A stretch of 64,000 nt of DNA from DASZVN01 sp035547055 (GCA_035547055.1 DASZVN010000057.1:27533-91532); one strand, 5' to 3'; counted from the stretch's first letter, positions 37,330-46,500 are shown. Numbers and translations are program-made. Notes: generated by a model not told the origin, from the letters alone.

Positions 37330-37456
37330 CACGTCGAGAACTCTACTCTATCTGGTTGCAAAGTTGCATTTTTTCTCCATTTGCGTGTGTTGATGCCGAT
37401 TGTTACAATCTTCGGGTGGCACCTCAGCGGACGGCGGACGTCGTCGAGGAGGCTTG
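37330..37456. other. AT-rich divergent promoter region between topA and a small gene
   Basis: A markedly AT-richer stretch around 37345-37415 in a GC-rich window, including the T-run GCATTTTTTCTCC and TTGATGCCGATTGTTACAATC. No exact -35/-10 pair is evident. It must hold the topA promoter (minus strand) and that of the small gene at 37457, which has a strong GAGGAGG. Confidence 0.5.
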
Positions 37457-37690
37457 ATGCCCGAGTTTTCAAAATGGATCCGGGACGGGGCAGCAGCCGA
37501 TGCCGGCAATCCACCCCCTGACGTCGCAGCGGGCTATATCGCCGATATGACGGCGCAGCTTGCCCGCCTCGCCCGGCGCGCCGAGCTGGGCGTGCTGGCC
37601 TACCTGCTGGACATGGCAGCGGCCGAGGCCCGCGGCGCGGTCGAGGCGATCGGCGCGGAGCCGCACCCGGCCAGTCATTCCGCCCGATGA
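37457..37690 (+). CDS. Small hypothetical protein
   Basis: 77 residues starting MPEFSKWIRDGAAAD, with helices DVAAGYIADMTAQLARLARRAEL and GVLAYLLDMAAAEARGAVEAIG. No signal peptide. GAGGAGG seven bases before the ATG supports translation. Divergent from topA and convergent with the epimerase. I do not recognise the family. Confidence 0.7.
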   Translation: MPEFSKWIRDGAAADAGNPPPDVAAGYIADMTAQLARLARRAELGVLAYLLDMAAAEARGAVEAIGAEPHPASHSAR

Positions 37691-37712
37691 CGCAACGGGG
37701 GCCCCGCCGCCT

Positions 37713-38696
37713 TCATCCCCAGAGCGCGGCGGCTGGCGGCTGGAGCGTGCTGCCCTCGTAGACAAGGCCATGGGGCCGGTCGCGGGCGAGGAGCAGGGGG
37801 CCGTCGAGGTCGACATAGCGGGCACCGGGCGTCAGCAGCGTCGCGGGCGCCATCGCCAGCGAGGTCGCGACCATGCAGCCGACGATGACGCCGAGGCCAA
37901 GCCGATCCGCCTCGGCCGCGACCATGAGCGCCTCGGTCAGGCCGCCGGTCTTGTCGAGCTTCACGTTGATGCCGTCGTAGCGGCCGGCCAGGGCCGCCAC
38001 GGTGGCGAGACCGTGGACGCTCTCGTCGGCGAAGACGGGCAGGGGGCACCGAATCTCCGCCAGCACGCCGTCGGAGTCAGCGGCCAGCGGCTGCTCGACC
38101 ATCTCGACGCCGGCATCGGCGCAGGCCGCGAGGTTTTCCGCGAGTGTCGCGGCGGTCCAGCCTTCGTTCACGTCGACGACGAGGCGCGCGCCGGGGACGG
38201 CCGCCCGCACCGCGCGGATTCGTGCCGGATCGCCTGGCGCGCCGAGCTTGACCTTGAGGAGTGGCCGACCCGCCGCTTTGGCCGCTGCCGCGGCCATGGC
38301 CGACGGCTCGCCGAGGCTGATCGTGTAGGCGGTCGTCACCGGCCGCGGCTCCATGAGGCCCGCGAGGTCCCAGGCGCGTCGGCCGGCGCGCTTGGCCTCG
38401 AAATCCCACAGGGCGCAGTCGAGCGCGTTGCGCGCGGCGCCGCCGGGGAGCCGCTCCGCCAAGCCGGCCCGGTCGAGGCCCGCCGCGACGGCGTTGGCCT
38501 GGCCGGCCACCGCCGCGGCGACCCCCTCCACGGTCTCTCCGTAGCGCGCATAGGGCACGCACTCGCCGCGCCCGACGACGCCGTCTTCGGCGATCTCCGC
38601 CACCACGACCTCGGCGGCCGTCTTGGAGCCGCGGGCAATGGTGAAGCGGCCGGCGATCGGCCAGCGCTCGGTCAGGACGGTCAGGCGTCGGGTCAT
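37713..38696 (-). CDS. Dipeptide epimerase (enolase superfamily)
   Basis: 327 residues. Enolase-superfamily landmarks: Lys-x-Lys LLKVKLGAP (catalytic base), metal ligands in VVDVNEGW, EQPLA and FADES, the second catalytic lysine in NVKLDKTGG, and C-terminal VGCMVATS. This arrangement, including the DES motif and KTGG, fits L-Ala-D/L-Glu epimerases, which recycle murein peptides. Substrate specificity is inferred. MTRRLTV is the chosen start. Single gene, divergent from mlaE. Confidence 0.9.
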   Translation of the reverse strand: MTRRLTVLTERWPIAGRFTIARGSKTAAEVVVAEIAEDGVVGRGECVPYARYGETVEGVAAAVAGQANAVAAGLDRAGLAERLPGGAARNALDCALWDFEAKRAGRRAWDLAGLMEPRPVTTAYTISLGEPSAMAAAAAKAAGRPLLKVKLGAPGDPARIRAVRAAVPGARLVVDVNEGWTAATLAENLAACADAGVEMVEQPLAADSDGVLAEIRCPLPVFADESVHGLATVAALAGRYDGINVKLDKTGGLTEALMVAAEADRLGLGVIVGCMVATSLAMAPATLLTPGARYVDLDGPLLLARDRPHGLVYEGSTLQPPAAALWG

Positions 38697-38834
38697 GGCA
38701 GGCGATTCGCGGGTCGCGGCAGGATGGCGGCAGGCCACGCCTGCGGGCAAGCCGGCAGACGGCATCGCGCCCCGCCTCGACCCGGCGCCCGCGCTCCGCT
38801 AAGAGGAGGCTCGACGTCTAGGGACTCGACGCAC

Positions 38835-39980
38835 GTGGATGCCGTCATCGCCGAGCCTGAACTGACGAGCGGTACCGCCGGCGGCGAACGCCGGCTGATG
38901 CTGTCGGGCGACTGGGTCGTCGCCCATGCCGAGATCATGGAAGTCCTGGCCGAGGACGTCCGCGAGAGCCAGCCGGCGCCGCGCGTCACGGTCGATCTCG
39001 GCCAGCTCGGCCGGCTCGATACCGTGGGCGCCCTGGTGCTGCACCGGGTCTGCGACTTCGCCGCGACGCCCGAGGGCAAGGTCGAGATCGAGGGTGGCCG
39101 GCCCGAGCAGCGCGCGCTCCTCAGCGCGATCGTCCGCGAGACCGAGGCGGCCAAGATGCCGCCGGCGCCGCGCACCTTCTTCCTGGTCGACTGGCTCGCG
39201 CTGCTGGGCGCCGGCGTCGCCCGGGCCGGCTTCGAGATCGTGCGCTGGTTCGCCTTTCTGGGCGCCATCGTCGCGGCCGCCGGCAATCTCATGCTTCATC
39301 CCGGCCGCTTCCGCGCCACCTCCTTCGTGTTCCACCTCGAGCATGTCGGCTTCCGGGCGGTGCCGATCATCGCGTTGATCTCCTTTCTGGTCGGCGCCAT
39401 CGTGGCCCAGCAGGGCATCTTCCAGCTTCGCCATTTCGGCGCGACCATCTTCGTGGTCGACCTCGTCGGCATCCTGACGCTTCGCGAGCTCGGCGTGCTG
39501 CTCACCTCGATCATGGTGGCCGGCCGCTCCGGCAGCGCCTTCACCGCCGAGATCGGCTCGATGAAGATGCGCGAGGAGATCGACGCGCTGAACGTGATGG
39601 CGCTGAATCCCGTCGAGGTGCTGATCCTGCCGCGCCTCCTCGCGCTCGTCGTCGGGCTGACGATGCTGAGCTTCATATCCGAGATCGCGGCGCTCGCCGG
39701 CGGCGGCCTCGTGGTGTGGGTCTATGGCGGGGTGACGCCCGAGGCCTCGCTCTCCCGCCTCAAGGAGGCGATCGACCTCACCAGCTTCACCGTCGGCATG
39801 GTCAAGGCGCCGTTCATGGCGATCGTGATCGGCGTCATCGCCGCGATCGAGGGCCTGGAGGTCGAGGGCTCGGCCGAATCGCTCGGCATGCGCACCACGG
39901 CGTCGGTGGTGAAGTCGATCTTCATGGTGATCGTGCTCGATGGCATCTTCGCGGTGATGTTCGCCGCGCTGGGGCTCTAG
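38835..39980 (+). CDS. MlaE-type phospholipid ABC transporter permease with N-terminal STAS domain
   Basis: 381 residues. Residues 1-105 are a STAS-like domain (RVTVDLGQLGRLDTVGALVLHRV), equivalent to a fused MlaB; the rest is MlaE with FEIVRWFAFLG, FHLEHVGFRAVPIIALISF, and ELGVLLTSIMVAGRSGSAFTAEIGSM. It is the membrane part of a system moving phospholipids between inner and outer membranes. A GTG start is inferred because no ATG is available. First gene of the Mla operon; two bases separate it from mlaF. Confidence 0.92.
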   Translation: MDAVIAEPELTSGTAGGERRLMLSGDWVVAHAEIMEVLAEDVRESQPAPRVTVDLGQLGRLDTVGALVLHRVCDFAATPEGKVEIEGGRPEQRALLSAIVRETEAAKMPPAPRTFFLVDWLALLGAGVARAGFEIVRWFAFLGAIVAAAGNLMLHPGRFRATSFVFHLEHVGFRAVPIIALISFLVGAIVAQQGIFQLRHFGATIFVVDLVGILTLRELGVLLTSIMVAGRSGSAFTAEIGSMKMREEIDALNVMALNPVEVLILPRLLALVVGLTMLSFISEIAALAGGGLVVWVYGGVTPEASLSRLKEAIDLTSFTVGMVKAPFMAIVIGVIAAIEGLEVEGSAESLGMRTTASVVKSIFMVIVLDGIFAVMFAALGL

Positions 39981-39982
39981 CG

Positions 39983-40786
39983 ATGTCGTCGGCCGACACG
40001 CTCGAGGCTCCTCCGCCGGCCGCCGGCGGCCGCGAGGCCATCATCCGCATCCGCGACCTTGCGGTCGGCTTCGGCGACCGGCTGGTGATCGACGGGCTCG
40101 ACCTCGACGTCTGGCGGGGCGAGATCCTCGGCGTCGTCGGCGCGTCGGGCACCGGCAAGTCGGTCCTGCTCAGGACCATCATCGGGCTGCTGCAGCGGCG
40201 GCGCGGCACGATCGAGCTGTTCGGCACCGACCTCGACAAGGCCAATCCCGAGGAGTCCAAGGCGGTCGAGCGGCGCTGGGGCGTGCTGTTCCAGCAGGGC
40301 GCGCTGTTCTCCTCGCTGAGCGTGAGGGAGAATGTGCAGGTGCCGCTGCGCGAGCATGCCGAGCTGTCGCCCGACCTTCTGGAGGAGGTCGCGATGCTGA
40401 AGCTCGCGCTGGTCGGGCTGCCGCCCGAGAGCGCGAGCCGGATGCCCTCGGAACTGTCGGGCGGCATGATCAAGCGCGCCGCGCTCGCCCGCGCGCTCGC
40501 GCTCGATCCCGAGATCGTCTTCCTCGACGAGCCCACCTCCGGCCTCGACCCGATCAGCGCGCAGGAGTTCGACCAGCTCATCCTGACGTTACGCGAAACT
40601 TTGGGGCTGACCGTTTTCATGGTAACGCACGATCTCGACAGCCTCGCTCACGCCTGCACCCGCATCGCCGCGCTCGGCCGCGGCAAGCTGCTGGCGGAGG
40701 GCACGCTGGAGGTCATGAAGGCCGCGACCGACCCGTGGCTGAAGGCCTATTTCCAGGGCCCGCGGGCCCGCGGCATCTTCACCTGA
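39983..40786 (+). CDS. MlaF-type phospholipid ABC transporter ATPase
   Basis: 267 residues. Walker A VVGASGTGKSVL at ~51-62, Q-loop LFQQGALFS (with the Mla-type GALFSSLSVRENV), signature ELSGGMIKR, Walker B IVFLDEPTSGLD, and switch THDLD. The C-terminus ends in ARGIF, as in MlaF proteins. Cytoplasmic ATPase partner of the MlaE protein; the ATG lies two bases after the mlaE stop. Confidence 0.95.
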   Translation: MSSADTLEAPPPAAGGREAIIRIRDLAVGFGDRLVIDGLDLDVWRGEILGVVGASGTGKSVLLRTIIGLLQRRRGTIELFGTDLDKANPEESKAVERRWGVLFQQGALFSSLSVRENVQVPLREHAELSPDLLEEVAMLKLALVGLPPESASRMPSELSGGMIKRAALARALALDPEIVFLDEPTSGLDPISAQEFDQLILTLRETLGLTVFMVTHDLDSLAHACTRIAALGRGKLLAEGTLEVMKAATDPWLKAYFQGPRARGIFT

Positions 40787-40814
40787 CGCAGCTGAGGCGA
40801 GCGGCGAGACGACG

Positions 40815-42431
40815 ATGGAAACCCGCGCGAACCATGTGGTGATCGGCTTTCTGACGCTGGTGGTGGCGCTGGCGGCGTTCGGCTTCGTATGGTGGTTCGG
40901 CGCCCGCGCCACGCCGTCCGGGCAGAAGGTCTACAACGTCGCCTTCGACGGGTCGGTCTCGGGCCTCACCACGGGCTCGACGGTCAGCTTCAACGGCATC
41001 CGGGCCGGCCAGGTCTCGGCGCTCAAGATCGACCAGACCAGGCCGAACCGGATCATCGCCACCATCGCCGTCGACCAATCGACGCCGGTGCGGACCGACA
41101 CCAAGGCGTCGCTCGCCTTCCAGGGCCTGACGGGCGTCGCCACCATCGAGCTGTCGGGCGGCAGCGCCGACGCCAAGCCGCTGCCCGGCCCGCCCGACAA
41201 TCCGCCGACGATCGTCGCCGAGCGCTCCGGCTTCCAGGACCTGATGAAGGGCGCCAGCGCCCTGATGGGCCGTGCCAACGACGTGCTGACCCGGCTCGAC
41301 GATTTCGTGAAGACCAACCAGGAGCCGTTGAGCCAGTCGGTCGCGAACGTCCGGCGCTTCACGGGGGCGCTGGCCGACAACTCCGACAACGTCTCGCACT
41401 TCCTTGCCGCGACCGGCGACGCCGCGACTGCCGTCACCGGGCTGTCGCACCAGCTCCAGGCCGTGGTCGCCGCGGTCGATCCCAAGAAGGTCTCCTCGAT
41501 CGTCGACAACACCAACCGCGTCACCGGATCGCTGGCCGAAGCGGCGCCCAAGGTCGGCCAGGCGGCGGACGATGCCGCGGCGCTTGCGAAGAACCTCCGC
41601 AGCGAAAGCGACCAGCTCGGCCAGACCCTCGCCAAGATCGACGCCGTCGTCGGTGCGGTCGATCCCAAGAAGGTCGGCGAAACGGTCGACAATGTCGCCG
41701 CCTTCTCCGGCACGCTCGCCGCCAACCGCCAGAAGCTCGACGACATCGTGCAGAACGCCGAGGACGTCTCGGGTAAGACCAGGAGCCTGATCGACGCGGT
41801 CGATCCCAAGAAGGTCGGCGCGATCGTCGACAACGCCACGACTTTCTCGGCCTCGCTGGCCCGCACCGGCCCCAAGGTCGAGCAGCTCGCGGGTGACGCC
41901 AGCGCGCTGATGAAGGACCTGCACGACGCTTCCGGCCAGCTCACGACGAGCCTCGGCAAGGTCGACACGCTCCTCGCCGCGGTCGACCCGAAGAAGATCG
42001 GCCAGACGGTCGACAACGTCACCGCCTTCTCCGACACGCTCGCCGGCAACCGCCAGTCGATCGATGACATCGTCAAGAACGCCAAGGATCTGTCGGCGCG
42101 GCTCGACAAGAGCTCGACCCGGCTCGATTCCATCCTGGTCAAGGCCGACAATCTGCTCGGGCAGGGAGGCAAGTCCGGCATGTTCGACGAGGTCACCGCC
42201 GCGGCCAAGTCGATCAAGGTGCTGGCCGATCATCTCGACCAGCGCACCGCCAAGATCTCGAACGACCTCTCCGGCTTCACCGGGCCCGGACTGCGCCAGC
42301 TCGAGGGCCTGATCGCAAGCGCCCGCGATGCCGTCGCGAGCATCGACCGGGTGGCGCGCGACCTCGAGCGCGATCCGCGCCGGTTCCTGTTTGGCGGCAG
42401 CCAGGTTCGTGACTATTCTTCGGGTCGCTGA
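40815..42431 (+). CDS. MlaD/MCE-domain phospholipid transport protein with tandem-duplicated coiled coil
   Basis: 538 residues. One N-terminal membrane helix (7-28), one MCE domain (about 38-115: VYNVAFDGSVSGLTTGSTVSFNGI) and a very long helical region. That region has four VDPKK-x motifs at 221, 282, 329 and 390; spacing 61-47-61 shows residues 221-328 and 329-436 are a 108-residue tandem duplication. MlaD rings pass lipids through the periplasm. The extended coil may reach across it as a tunnel or needle; this is inference. It lies 28 bp after mlaF. Confidence 0.93.
   Translation: METRANHVVIGFLTLVVALAAFGFVWWFGARATPSGQKVYNVAFDGSVSGLTTGSTVSFNGIRAGQVSALKIDQTRPNRIIATIAVDQSTPVRTDTKASLAFQGLTGVATIELSGGSADAKPLPGPPDNPPTIVAERSGFQDLMKGASALMGRANDVLTRLDDFVKTNQEPLSQSVANVRRFTGALADNSDNVSHFLAATGDAATAVTGLSHQLQAVVAAVDPKKVSSIVDNTNRVTGSLAEAAPKVGQAADDAAALAKNLRSESDQLGQTLAKIDAVVGAVDPKKVGETVDNVAAFSGTLAANRQKLDDIVQNAEDVSGKTRSLIDAVDPKKVGAIVDNATTFSASLARTGPKVEQLAGDASALMKDLHDASGQLTTSLGKVDTLLAAVDPKKIGQTVDNVTAFSDTLAGNRQSIDDIVKNAKDLSARLDKSSTRLDSILVKADNLLGQGGKSGMFDEVTAAAKSIKVLADHLDQRTAKISNDLSGFTGPGLRQLEGLIASARDAVASIDRVARDLERDPRRFLFGGSQVRDYSSGR
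41475..42122. repeat. 324-bp tandem duplication inside the mlaD gene
   Basis: Units 41475-41798 and 41799-42122 each start GTCGATCCCAAGAAGGT and code for 108 residues of the same pattern, ending at the equivalent KDLSARL-type position. The protein similarity is strong and gap-free by eye. Confidence 0.75.
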
Positions 42432-42511
42432 GTTGTTCCCCCCGTTGTCGGCGTTTGGCCCGCGCCATGGGTGCGCGGCCGCCCCCCTTTGTGCCCGTCG
42501 AGGAGCATGTC

Positions 42512-43126
42512 GTGCCTGATGCGCTGAGGAAGCCTGTCTTGCGCCTCGCCGTGGCGGCGGCGGTGGCCGCCATGGCCGCGGGCTGCGCCCTGCTGGTGCC
42601 CGCGCCGACGCCGGTGACCTACGACCTCATGGCGCCGACCAATGTCGGGCCGCGCAGCGGGTCGGTCCGGGGCGTGCTGGTCGTGCCGGCGCCGACCGCG
42701 CTTCAGATCCTCGACAGCCAGCGCATCGTCGTCCGCTCGTCCGGCGGCCAGATCACCTATATCGCCAACTCGCAGTGGCCGGACCGGCTGACCAGTCTGG
42801 TGCAGTCGCGTATCATCGAGGCGTTCGAGAACGCCGGGCAGCAGCGTGCCGTCGGCCGGCCCAGCGACCGCCTGGAAGCCAACTACGACCTCGTCAGCGA
42901 CATCCGTACCTTCGACGTCGTCGTCGGTGGGAACGGCGCGGCGGCCGAGGTCTCGATCGCGGCCAAGATCGTGAGCGACCCCGGCGGCCGGGTCGTCGCC
43001 GCCCGGGTGTTCTCGGCGACCGCGCCGGTCCGCTCGGTGGACGGGCAGGGCGCCGCAGCGGGCCTGCAGCAGGCACTGCGCGCCGTCCTCGACGATATCG
43101 TGCGCTGGGCCGACCAGAAGATCTGA
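42512..43126 (+). CDS. ABC-type transport auxiliary lipoprotein (PqiC/MlaA-operon type)
   Basis: 204 residues from a GTG with GAGGAG upstream. Lipoprotein signal with lipobox MAAGC, followed by a ~180-residue domain (YDLMAPTN, RGVLVVPAPTALQILDSQRIVVR, ISYIANSQWPDRLTSLVQSRI in pattern) typical of auxiliary lipoproteins found after MCE genes. It probably docks the MCE protein at the outer membrane. A longer ATG start at 42455 is possible but would put 19 odd residues before the signal. Confidence 0.88.
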   Translation: MPDALRKPVLRLAVAAAVAAMAAGCALLVPAPTPVTYDLMAPTNVGPRSGSVRGVLVVPAPTALQILDSQRIVVRSSGGQITYIANSQWPDRLTSLVQSRIIEAFENAGQQRAVGRPSDRLEANYDLVSDIRTFDVVVGGNGAAAEVSIAAKIVSDPGGRVVAARVFSATAPVRSVDGQGAAAGLQQALRAVLDDIVRWADQKI

Positions 43127-43130
43127 TCGG

Positions 43131-44201
43131 TCAGCCCAGCAGCGCCTTCGCGCCGCTCCAAAGACGCTCGACCACGTCTGCGGCCGGACCGCCCGCGGCG
43201 AGGCCGACGGACTGGCCCGCCCACATCTGCATGCGTTCGGGGTCGCCCGCTTTTTGCGCTGCGGCACGCATCGGCGCGCTCAACCCGCGCTGGACCGGGT
43301 AGGGCGCGGGCGCCGGGGCGTCGGGTGCGGCCGCAGCACGGGTGTAGGCGGTCGCGATGCTCCGCCCGGCGCGGCCGCTGAAGGCCCGCGTCACCATGGT
43401 GTCCTCGGGCGCCACCCGCGCGAGCGCCTCGGCCCAGGCGGAGCCGATCGCGGCCTCGTCGCAGCGCAGGAAGCCGCTGCCGATCTGCGCCGCGCTGGCG
43501 CCGAGCGTGAGCGCGGCGGCGACGCCCCGGGCGTCGGCGATGCCGCCGGTGGCGACTACCGGCACGCGGACGGCATCGACCACCGCCGGCAGCAGTGCGA
43601 ACAGGCCGACCTGCCGCGGCTCGGCCTCCGCCGCGTCGAAGGCGCCGCGATGGCCGCCGGCCTCGGCGCCCTGCGCGACGATCACGTCAGCCCCGGCGTC
43701 GGCGGCGACACGGGCCTCGGCTACCGTCGAGACGGTCGCGAACCAGATGATCCCACGCTCTTTCATGCGCCGCACGAAGTCAGGCGGATAAACGCCCATG
43801 ATCGAGGAGAGGATAGGCGCTCCCGATTGCAGCAGCGCTTCGCACTGCGCGGCGAAGTCCGGCATCGTGACCTCGCCGGCTTCGGGCGGCACGGGCGGTC
43901 CCCAGCCGGCGAGAAAGGCTCGCACCCGCTCCTCGGCCGCAGCGTCCCGGGCCGGTGGCGGATCCGGAATCCAGAGGTTCATCTGGAAGGCGCCGTTGCT
44001 GCTGCGGCGGACCTCGTCGGCCCACGCGCGGATGGCGTCGGGCGCCATCAGCAGCGCGCCGCAGGCGCCGAGCCCGCCGCCATTGGCGACCGCGATCGAC
44101 AGCGCCGGCGGGCAGGCGCCCGCCATCGGCGCCAGCAGGATCGGCACCCGGAGGCCGAAGCGCGCGGCGAAAGCCTCCGCACGGTCGATCGCGGCGCTCA
44201 T
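43131..44201 (-). CDS. Nitronate monooxygenase (2-nitropropane dioxygenase family)
   Basis: 356 residues, TIM barrel with FMN. Motifs: VPILLAPMAGACPPALSIAVANGGGLG at the N-terminus, IVAQGAEAGGHRG for the catalytic His/FMN site, VVATGGIADARGVAAALTLGASAAQIGSGFL for phosphate binding. Members oxidise alkyl nitronates; others are flavin reductases, so specificity is open. Head of a minus-strand group read after DUF488 and the NTF2-like gene; convergent with the Mla lipoprotein. Confidence 0.9.
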   Translation of the reverse strand: MSAAIDRAEAFAARFGLRVPILLAPMAGACPPALSIAVANGGGLGACGALLMAPDAIRAWADEVRRSSNGAFQMNLWIPDPPPARDAAAEERVRAFLAGWGPPVPPEAGEVTMPDFAAQCEALLQSGAPILSSIMGVYPPDFVRRMKERGIIWFATVSTVAEARVAADAGADVIVAQGAEAGGHRGAFDAAEAEPRQVGLFALLPAVVDAVRVPVVATGGIADARGVAAALTLGASAAQIGSGFLRCDEAAIGSAWAEALARVAPEDTMVTRAFSGRAGRSIATAYTRAAAAPDAPAPAPYPVQRGLSAPMRAAAQKAGDPERMQMWAGQSVGLAAGGPAADVVERLWSGAKALLG

Positions 44202-44212
44202 CGTTCCCTCGT

Positions 44213-44572
44213 TCAGCGGCGGCTGCGGAGATAGGCGGCAAGGACGACGGCCTGGTTGTGCGCTTCGTCGTGGGCGCCGTAGAGCAGCGTCACCCGCCCC
44301 TTCTCCAGGAGATCGTCGAGCGGGCTGAGCGCAGCGGCGTTGTCGTCGAGCTCGGCGCGGTAGCGGCGGACGAACTCGTCCCAGCGGGCCACGTCGTGGC
44401 CGAACCATTTGCGCAGCGCGGTCGAGGGCGCCACGTCCTTCAGCCACAGCGTCAGGTTCGCCGCGTCCTTGCGGATGCCGCGCGGCCATACCCGGTCGAC
44501 CAGGACGCGCTGGCCGTCGTCCTCGGCGGGCGGCTCGTAGACCCGCTTGAGCCGGATATCCTGCCGCGCCAT
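44213..44572 (-). CDS. DUF488 family protein
   Basis: 119 residues with the family pattern KRVYEPPAEDDGQRVLVDRVWPRGI, LWLKDVAPSTALRKWFGHD, and LLYGAHDEAHNQAVVL (usually LVYSA-KD-HN-A-VL). No defined function; some members resemble nucleic-acid enzymes. Starts 12 bp after the NTF2-like stop, 11 bp before the NMO gene. Confidence 0.87.
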   Translation of the reverse strand: MARQDIRLKRVYEPPAEDDGQRVLVDRVWPRGIRKDAANLTLWLKDVAPSTALRKWFGHDVARWDEFVRRYRAELDDNAAALSPLDDLLEKGRVTLLYGAHDEAHNQAVVLAAYLRSRR

Positions 44573-44584
44573 CGCTGGCCGGCC

Positions 44585-45100
44585 TCAGAACTCGCCCGGC
44601 TTCTTGTTCTCGTCGCCCGGCAGCACCAGCCGCGCCTTGGGATCGCCGACCCACGGGGCCTCGTGGCGGAACCAGTGCTTGATCTGCAGCGACTTGAAGC
44701 GCCAGCGGCCACCCTCGCGCGCGCACACCGCCTCCCAATGGCCGAGGAGGAAGGTCTCGAAGCGGTTCTCCTGCTGGAGCAGCCGCGTCACCTGCCACAT
44801 CGCCTGGGCGTGGATGGTATCCCCGACCCGCTCCAGCAGCAGGTTGTGGGGCTGGTGCTGGCGGCCCATGAAGCGATACGGCCGGCCGTACCAGAGATTG
44901 GTCACCATCTCGCGGATTTCTTCGCCGACATAGCGCTTCGGCGGAAAATGCTCGATCCAGCCGTCGCGGGTGAAGCAGCCGACATAGCCGTCGGCATCGC
45001 CGGTATCGAGCGCCCAGCAATAGCGCGAGACCAGCTCCTGGATCAGGAGCCGCTCTTCGACGGTGATGTCGGAGGAGTCCAGTTCGGCGATATCCACCAT
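44585..45100 (-). CDS. NTF2/SnoaL-like protein
   Basis: 171 residues. A cone-shaped alpha+beta fold with ELVSRYCWALDTGDADGYVGCFTRDGWIEHF, and later FLLGHWEAVCAREGGRWRFKSLQIKHWF. It resembles aromatic-ring dioxygenase beta subunits and bile-acid dehydratase-type proteins, without the alpha subunit nearby. ATG at 45100 (MVDIAEL) is chosen; the 30 residues of a longer reading are low-complexity. Divergent from the flavin-dependent monooxygenase gene. Confidence 0.82.
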   Translation of the reverse strand: MVDIAELDSSDITVEERLLIQELVSRYCWALDTGDADGYVGCFTRDGWIEHFPPKRYVGEEIREMVTNLWYGRPYRFMGRQHQPHNLLLERVGDTIHAQAMWQVTRLLQQENRFETFLLGHWEAVCAREGGRWRFKSLQIKHWFRHEAPWVGDPKARLVLPGDENKKPGEF

Positions 45101-45256
45101 GATGATCGAAGCCTCGCAGGCAGGGGTGGGGCGGTGATAGCACCGCGATGCCACTCCGTCATCGCTGCTGCTCGCTGCGAGCCCCGCCATGCGGCGCTTC
45201 CGTCGGCGAAGCCCTGCCTGCTAGGGTTCGCCTCGAACCGAGGGACGCCGCCCGCC

Positions 45257-46486
45257 ATGCCCGCCGCCGCCAAATCGAGGCCGATTGCCGCGCCCGAGCC
45301 CGCCCTGACGCCGTCCGCCCTGCTCGAGCGCGCGATCGCGCTCCGCCCGTACCTGCGTGCCCATCAGGCCGAATGCGAGGCCCTCGGCCGCGTGCCCGAC
45401 GCGGTCAATGCCAGGCTGATCGCCGAGGGTTTCTACCGCACCGTCCAGCCGCGCCGTTTCGGCGGCTACGAGTTCGACGTGCCGACCTTCTTCCGGGTGA
45501 TGATGGAGATCGCCCGCGGCTGCGCCGAGACCGGGTGGGTACTGGCACTCACCGCGGGCCATCCGCTCCTGGTCGCGAGCTTCCCCGAGGAGGGCCAGCG
45601 CGAGGTCTACGGCAAGGATGGCGAATTCCGCTGCCCGGCCTCGTTCAACCCGCCCGGCAAGGCGGTTCCGGTCGAGGGCGGCTACCGCATCACCGGCGGC
45701 TGGGCTTCCGCTTCGGGCATCGATCACGCGACCCATTATCTCGGTGGTTCGCTGGTCGTGGGCGAGGACGGCAAGCCCACCGACAAGGTGATCCAGATGA
45801 TTCTCGACCGCGACCAGTTCGAGATCGTCGACGACTGGCGCGTGATGGGGATGCAGGGCACCGGCTCGAAGACCGTCGCGGCGAGGGACGTGTTCGTTCC
45901 GGCCCATCGCACCCTCGCGGCCGTCGCTGCCGGCCGCGGCTCGGAGCCGGTGCGGGGCCCGCGCTCCTACGACAACCCGATGTATGGCGGCCGAGTCGCG
46001 CCGTTCCTGATCGGCGAGGCCGCCTCCGTCGCCGTCGGCGCCGCGCGGGGCGCGCTCGACCTTTACGAGGAGGTCGTGACGACGAAGAAGACCTTCTTCC
46101 CGCCCTTCCACGAACGGGCGAAGGAAGCCGACATCCAGCACACCTACGGCCGCGCGCTGGCGCTGGTCGCGACCGCCGAGGCCGCGCTGGTCGGCGCCGG
46201 CGAGGAATACATGGCGTTTGCCCGCGAGGCCGCCGAAGGCGGGCATTCCTTCGACGACGAGCGCGACCAGCGCATCACCCTGATCGAGCATAGCTGCACG
46301 CGGATGGCGTTCGAGGCGGTCGAGACTCTGTTCCGGACCGCCGGCACGTCGAGCACTGCCAAGGAGGGCCAGCCGCTCGGGCGCGTCTTCCGCAATCTCG
46401 CGGTGATCGGCACCCATCCGGCAATGCAGCTCGACCGCATGGCCATCGCGGCCGCCCGCACCAAGTTCGGCCTGCCGCCGAGATAG
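45257..46486 (+). CDS. Acyl-CoA-dehydrogenase-like flavin-dependent monooxygenase (HsaA/HpaH type)
   Basis: 409 residues with the acyl-CoA dehydrogenase fold. ARGCAETGWVLALTAGHPLLVASFPEEG, GGYRITGGWASASGIDHATH, and WRVMGMQGTGSKTVAARDVFVPAHR correspond to two-component (group D) monooxygenases such as HsaA, rather than true dehydrogenases; no catalytic Glu base position can be set by eye. These enzymes hydroxylate phenols using FMNH2 from a separate reductase, not found nearby. Substrate unknown. Confidence 0.85.
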   Translation: MPAAAKSRPIAAPEPALTPSALLERAIALRPYLRAHQAECEALGRVPDAVNARLIAEGFYRTVQPRRFGGYEFDVPTFFRVMMEIARGCAETGWVLALTAGHPLLVASFPEEGQREVYGKDGEFRCPASFNPPGKAVPVEGGYRITGGWASASGIDHATHYLGGSLVVGEDGKPTDKVIQMILDRDQFEIVDDWRVMGMQGTGSKTVAARDVFVPAHRTLAAVAAGRGSEPVRGPRSYDNPMYGGRVAPFLIGEAASVAVGAARGALDLYEEVVTTKKTFFPPFHERAKEADIQHTYGRALALVATAEAALVGAGEEYMAFAREAAEGGHSFDDERDQRITLIEHSCTRMAFEAVETLFRTAGTSSTAKEGQPLGRVFRNLAVIGTHPAMQLDRMAIAAARTKFGLPPR

Positions 46487-46500
46487 GCGGAGCGTGCGGG

